Positions 61,154-64,000 of a stretch of 64,000 bases of DNA are shown piece after piece; the first letter of the stretch is position 1; each line of letters begins with the position of its first letter. A program made the position numbers and the translations under genes. The notes under the pieces were generated by a model. The model worked only from the letters and a program-made list of their open reading frames with translations. It searched no databases and was not told where the DNA came from. This DNA comes from an uncultured Porphyromonadaceae bacterium (GTDB taxonomy: Bacteria; Bacteroidota; Bacteroidia; Bacteroidales; Muribaculaceae): positions 1 to 64,000 of the forward strand of contig CAMWXJ010000001.1 in the NCBI GenBank assembly GCA_947178215.1. The letters run 5' to 3'.

Positions 61154-61909
61154 TCAGTTGTGTCGGCCTATGAGACGGGCGAGCCCGACGCGCAGACGAT
61201 GAAATCCAGGCACGCTCTGCAACAGGCGGTCAAACCAGCCTATGCGGGGCGTGATCGTTTTTACGACAAGACCTACGTAAATCATGGCGAAGAGGGTGCC
61301 TACTCCCACCACGTTCCACAGCCAGCGGCCGAAAAAGAGATAGCTTGCAGCTATGGCGAGCACTACGAGTGCTGTGTCGACCACTATCTTTACCTTGGGG
61401 AAGGGGCGTCGGGTAACCGTGCTTATCGCTATGGTGATGCCCTCGCCGGGCATTGTCACGGAGCCACATTTCACCTCGAAGGCAATGCCTATGCCCATTA
61501 CAGTGCAACCCGCGAGCTGTGTCACCGCCTTGGCTGTCAGGCTGTCGCAGACAATACCTCCCGTAAGCCACATGTTGAAGTCAATAAGCCAGCCAAACGC
61601 GAAGCCTACTACAAGCTGAAAGAGCTGTACCGGCTCGAAACGCTTGCGCAGCACAAATATCTGGCATATCACGAGTACGAAATTCATTACTATGGTGTAG
61701 CCGCCCACACTGAGGGCCGGTGCGTCGCCTGCTTCTCCGGCGAGCGAGAAAACAAATGGTAGCGATGATATTACGCTGCTGCCAACCGATGACCTGATAC
61801 AGAGGGCAACGCCGAGTGTCATGAGATATAACGACACAAGAAGAAGGATGTGTTGCCAGATGAATGATTTGAGCTTACTGTCTGAGCTTGCTGTTACTGC
61901 CTGGTTCAT
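61154..61909 (-). CDS. YczE/YyaS/YitT-type membrane protein
   Basis: 251 residues with about five transmembrane helices; the family pattern LGVALCIRSSVGSSVISSLPFV, GFAFGWLIDFNMWL and PGEGITIAIS is clear. The track start at 61966 lies at the edge of the promoter box at 61968-61975, so the ATG at 61909 (MNQAVTASS) is preferred. The cargo of this family is not known. Confidence 0.85.
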   Translation of the reverse strand: MNQAVTASSDSKLKSFIWQHILLLVSLYLMTLGVALCIRSSVGSSVISSLPFVFSLAGEAGDAPALSVGGYTIVMNFVLVICQIFVLRKRFEPVQLFQLVVGFAFGWLIDFNMWLTGGIVCDSLTAKAVTQLAGCTVMGIGIAFEVKCGSVTMPGEGITIAISTVTRRPFPKVKIVVDTALVVLAIAASYLFFGRWLWNVVGVGTLFAMIYVGLVVKTITPRIGWFDRLLQSVPGFHRLRVGLARLIGRHN

Positions 61910-61967
61910 AGAGATATGTAATGTGTTCGGTATCCCGGCATCCGTCGGGCCGCCGACTTTGGTCATG

Positions 61968-61975
61968 CAAAATTA
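61968..61975 (-). promoter_or_regulatory. Promoter -7 box for the YitT-like gene
   Basis: The minus strand reads TAATTTTG preceded by TTTGAG, the same 15-mer (TTTGAGTAATTTTGC) as in the rpoD promoter. Gives a leader of about 50 nt to the ATG at 61909. Confidence 0.65.
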
Positions 61976-62073
61976 CTCAAAATTGCCCGGATAGCGAAAC
62001 CGAATCGTCCTAAACAACGGCGCTACGCCGCGAAGCCTGAATGATAAAAAAAATTAATTAAAAGGCGGTGATA

Positions 62074-62104
62074 TTGCGCGATTGCTCCTAGATTGCTACT
62101 TTTG
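62074..62104 (+). promoter_or_regulatory. Promoter of the right-edge gene
   Basis: TTG at 62074-62076 and TACTTTTG at 62097-62104 with a 20-nt gap. The ATG is at 62281, so the 5' leader would be about 170 nt, unusually long for this window. Confidence 0.65.
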
Positions 62105-62133
62105 TCAAGTACAGCATACATAGATTTTCCTTT

Positions 62134-62175
62134 ATGAATGGCTTTAAGCAGATGAATGGCTTTAAGCCCACATAA
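62134..62175 (+). repeat. 18-bp tandem repeat forming a 13-codon mini-ORF in a 5' leader
   Basis: Two copies of ATGAATGGCTTTAAGC at 62134 and 62152. Read from the first ATG they give MNGFKQMNGFKPT and a TAA at 62173-62175. Lies between the promoter at 62074-62104 and the gene start at 62281. A leader peptide or regulatory element is possible. Confidence 0.55.
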
Positions 62176-62280
62176 TCCGGCCAACAATCCGTATTGCACA
62201 CTGTATTTTAACGACATTCTGACTCGTTATTTGACTACTTGAAATAAGTTTAAATCACTTCTACCAGTAACCATATAATT

Positions 62281-64000
62281 ATGAAATACAACAGACAGAT
62301 TCTAAGGCACATTCTGGGATCGCTCGTGGCGACTGTCATGCTGCCCGGTCTTGTTTCTGCCAGAGCGACGGACGATTCGGGGCGTTACGCCTACGGAGTA
62401 GCGCAGACAAAGTGGGATGAAACTTTTGGCGCGCACCGCGCAGTGGTTGAGGTGGCAAAGCCTGCGGAAGTGGTGGAACTTGACTTTGCATGGCGGCGCA
62501 ATGACCGCAATGTCGCAGATCACAGATTTCTAATAGTAAGCGCTGCCACCGGCGATACTATACGCAACATCAGCCGCGTGGAGGTCGACAACCATCGATG
62601 CCGGCTGCTTTTCGGGCCTGTGAAAAGCGCAGGAGAGTATTATTTCTACTATCTGCCCCATCGTGTAAACAAAAACCACGGCTGGAACGGAGGCGAATAT
62701 CTGAAGCCCGAAGCGGCCCCGTCGGCGAAGTGGATGTCGGTGGCGGAGCATGCGCGTAAGCCCGAAAAGGCAGTGATAAAGTGTGTGGAATCGCGCAGCG
62801 TGTTCGACAGCTTCTATCCGATGGAGGTGGCCGCCTCTGAGCAGGAGGCGCGACGTTATGCCGAAAGTATGAAGTCGGGGATATATCTTTTTCCGGAAGA
62901 CAGGATGTCGCCTGTAAGGATGAAAAAACGTCTGCCTCTGAAATGGCTCGACTACCGGCAGGGGAGCACATTCCTTAGTGAAGCTGCCCCCAACGAGTAT
63001 TTCACCTTCCAAATAGCCGCATGGCATCCCTACAGCTCATTGAAAGAGTTGTCATATAAAGTCACGCCGTTTGTCAGCGGCCGTGATACCATACAGCCAT
63101 CGAATGTCACATGCTTCAACCTTGAGGGAGTGGACGTAACGGGGCGCCGGTTCACAAAGAGCGTCGATCTGGCTGCCGGCGCAGTCCAGCCTCTATGGTT
63201 TGGGGTGGATCTGGCGGCAGATCAGAAGCCGGGTGTGTACAGAGGCGCGGTGACAGTGTCGGCTCTCGGAGGTGAGTCGGCTACTGTGCCGGTCGAAATC
63301 AGTATAGCCGGTGAACCCGTGGCAGACCGTGGCGACAGTCGTCCTGAAACCCATAGCCGCCTGCGATGGCTCAACTCTACCAAGGGGATCGCCGACACTC
63401 CGGTGCACGGTTATGAGCCGGTGCAGTACGATGACGGCACAATCGTTGTGACGGGGCGTAGGCTTACACCCGGCGCGGTGGGAGTGATGCCGGTGTCGGT
63501 CAAGGTGGCCGACAATGAGATGCTGTCGGGGCCGATGCGGTTCGTGGTCGTGAAGGATGGCCGGGAGCTGAAATTCCCGATGGCCGACCCGGTGGTGACC
63601 GAACTGACTGACGGACATGTGACTCTATCGTATAAAGGTGATTCCGATGGACTTACTCTCGACGTGACTGCCGAGATGGATTTCGATGGCCGTATTACAT
63701 ACAGATGCCGCCTGTCGGGCAGCAGAGAGACGGAGGTTGACGATGTGCGCCTTGAAATACCTGTGGCCTCGGAAGCCGCGCCATATTTCCTCGGACTCGG
63801 TCTGCCCGGTCAGGACACACCTCAAAGCTATTCTGGTAAATGGGACACGCCCGAGATGATAAATAACAACAACGGGCTCTCCATAGCGTCGTCACGTAAG
63901 ATCAGTTGGCTCTGGCCCTTCGACAGTTTCTGGACCGGAAGCACCAAGGCGGGAATCCACTGTGAGTTCCTTGGCGAAGGCTATTCAGGGCCGTTGCTCA
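62281..64000 (+). CDS. Large secreted glycan-related protein (DUF6067-like), C-terminus cut
   Basis: 573 residues visible, open at the right edge. Signal peptide (ILGSLVATVMLPGLVSA). The N-terminal part is beta-rich (about 35-330; ETFGAHRAVVEVAKPAEVVELDF, EYFTFQIAAWHPYSSLK), then FLGLGLPGQDTP and SWLWPFDSFWTGS, resembling the N-terminal half of big Bacteroidales proteins annotated as glycoside-hydrolase-domain/DUF6067. The catalytic part would be beyond the window, so assignment is tentative. It lies downstream of the fucosidase cluster with its own promoter. Confidence 0.75.
   Translation, partial: MKYNRQILRHILGSLVATVMLPGLVSARATDDSGRYAYGVAQTKWDETFGAHRAVVEVAKPAEVVELDFAWRRNDRNVADHRFLIVSAATGDTIRNISRVEVDNHRCRLLFGPVKSAGEYYFYYLPHRVNKNHGWNGGEYLKPEAAPSAKWMSVAEHARKPEKAVIKCVESRSVFDSFYPMEVAASEQEARRYAESMKSGIYLFPEDRMSPVRMKKRLPLKWLDYRQGSTFLSEAAPNEYFTFQIAAWHPYSSLKELSYKVTPFVSGRDTIQPSNVTCFNLEGVDVTGRRFTKSVDLAAGAVQPLWFGVDLAADQKPGVYRGAVTVSALGGESATVPVEISIAGEPVADRGDSRPETHSRLRWLNSTKGIADTPVHGYEPVQYDDGTIVVTGRRLTPGAVGVMPVSVKVADNEMLSGPMRFVVVKDGRELKFPMADPVVTELTDGHVTLSYKGDSDGLTLDVTAEMDFDGRITYRCRLSGSRETEVDDVRLEIPVASEAAPYFLGLGLPGQDTPQSYSGKWDTPEMINNNNGLSIASSRKISWLWPFDSFWTGSTKAGIHCEFLGEGYSGPLL

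Noticed and set aside
62023-62217. 64-aa minus-strand ORF containing a LKAIH repeat
   Set aside because: Its internal repeat is just the 18-bp DNA repeat read backwards; no family match, and it lies opposite a consensus promoter.

Overview
The window looks like a chromosomal segment of a GC-rich Bacteroidales bacterium, probably Muribaculaceae or a close relative. The evidence is indirect: a SusC/SusD pair, a hybrid two-component system (HTCS), a roughly 286-residue RpoD, Bacteroidales-restricted families (DUF6048/DUF6452, DUF4494, DUF4199), menaquinone genes, and many Bacteroidetes-type promoters (TAnnTTTG, often with TTG or TTTG about 20 nt upstream). The family is inferred from overall character, not proven. 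Coding density is high, ATGA start/stop overlaps are common, and no complete mobile element is present.

Layout. 1-9.9 kb (minus): xylose isomerase (cut by the left edge) after gpmI; menA, an AAA/DUF4435 ATPase and a TsaC-type tRNA-modification enzyme as one transcript; an ECF S-component, a DUF1893 protein, a NapH-NapG-like fusion polyferredoxin and a Tat/lipoprotein aldo-keto reductase as another. 9.9-14.8 kb (minus): a seven-gene operon, DUF4199 - glycosyltransferase - nitroreductase - DUF6452 - DUF6048 - SDR - rpiB, with a visible promoter and terminator. 14.9-20.7 kb (minus): a MacAB/TolC-like efflux operon. 20.8-26.2 kb (minus): prenyl synthase, a TonB-C protein, then purC - ubiE/menG - M13 peptidase. 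26.4-29.9 kb (plus): mannose-1-phosphate guanylyltransferase, rpoD, and an ECF sigma factor with a membrane partner. 29.9-34.7 kb (minus): pta - ackA - queA followed by an orphan HypF-Kae1-like protein. 34.8-35.7 kb: two overlapping small membrane-protein genes (one absent from the ORF track), a tRNA-Leu(CAA), and a frameshifted gene remnant next to it.

35.7-48.5 kb is a polysaccharide utilization locus (PUL): SusD and SusC (minus), a heparinase II/III-type lyase and a GH88 unsaturated glucuronyl hydrolase (plus), and an HTCS regulator (minus). Together they predict capture, lyase cleavage and trimming of a uronic-acid polysaccharide. No sulfatase is present. The divergent control region between susC and the lyase carries AATTGTACA direct repeats 22 bp apart, a plausible HTCS operator.

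48.6-64 kb (mostly plus): a NatAB-like ABC exporter, then a gene-free 1-kb stretch with two arrays of a 9-10 bp GGGTTAC unit flanking a 171-bp block of only about 14% GC. This is the most unusual structure in the window. It is followed by a subtilisin-like protease with a sorting-domain-like C-terminus, DUF4494, a PLP-binding YggS protein, a FucP-like MFS permease, a lipoprotein, a GH29 fucosidase, an FGE-like/sialidase-like fusion, a YitT/YczE membrane protein (minus), and the start of a large secreted glycan-related protein cut by the right edge. The 55-64 kb part suggests use of fucosylated, mucin-like glycans.
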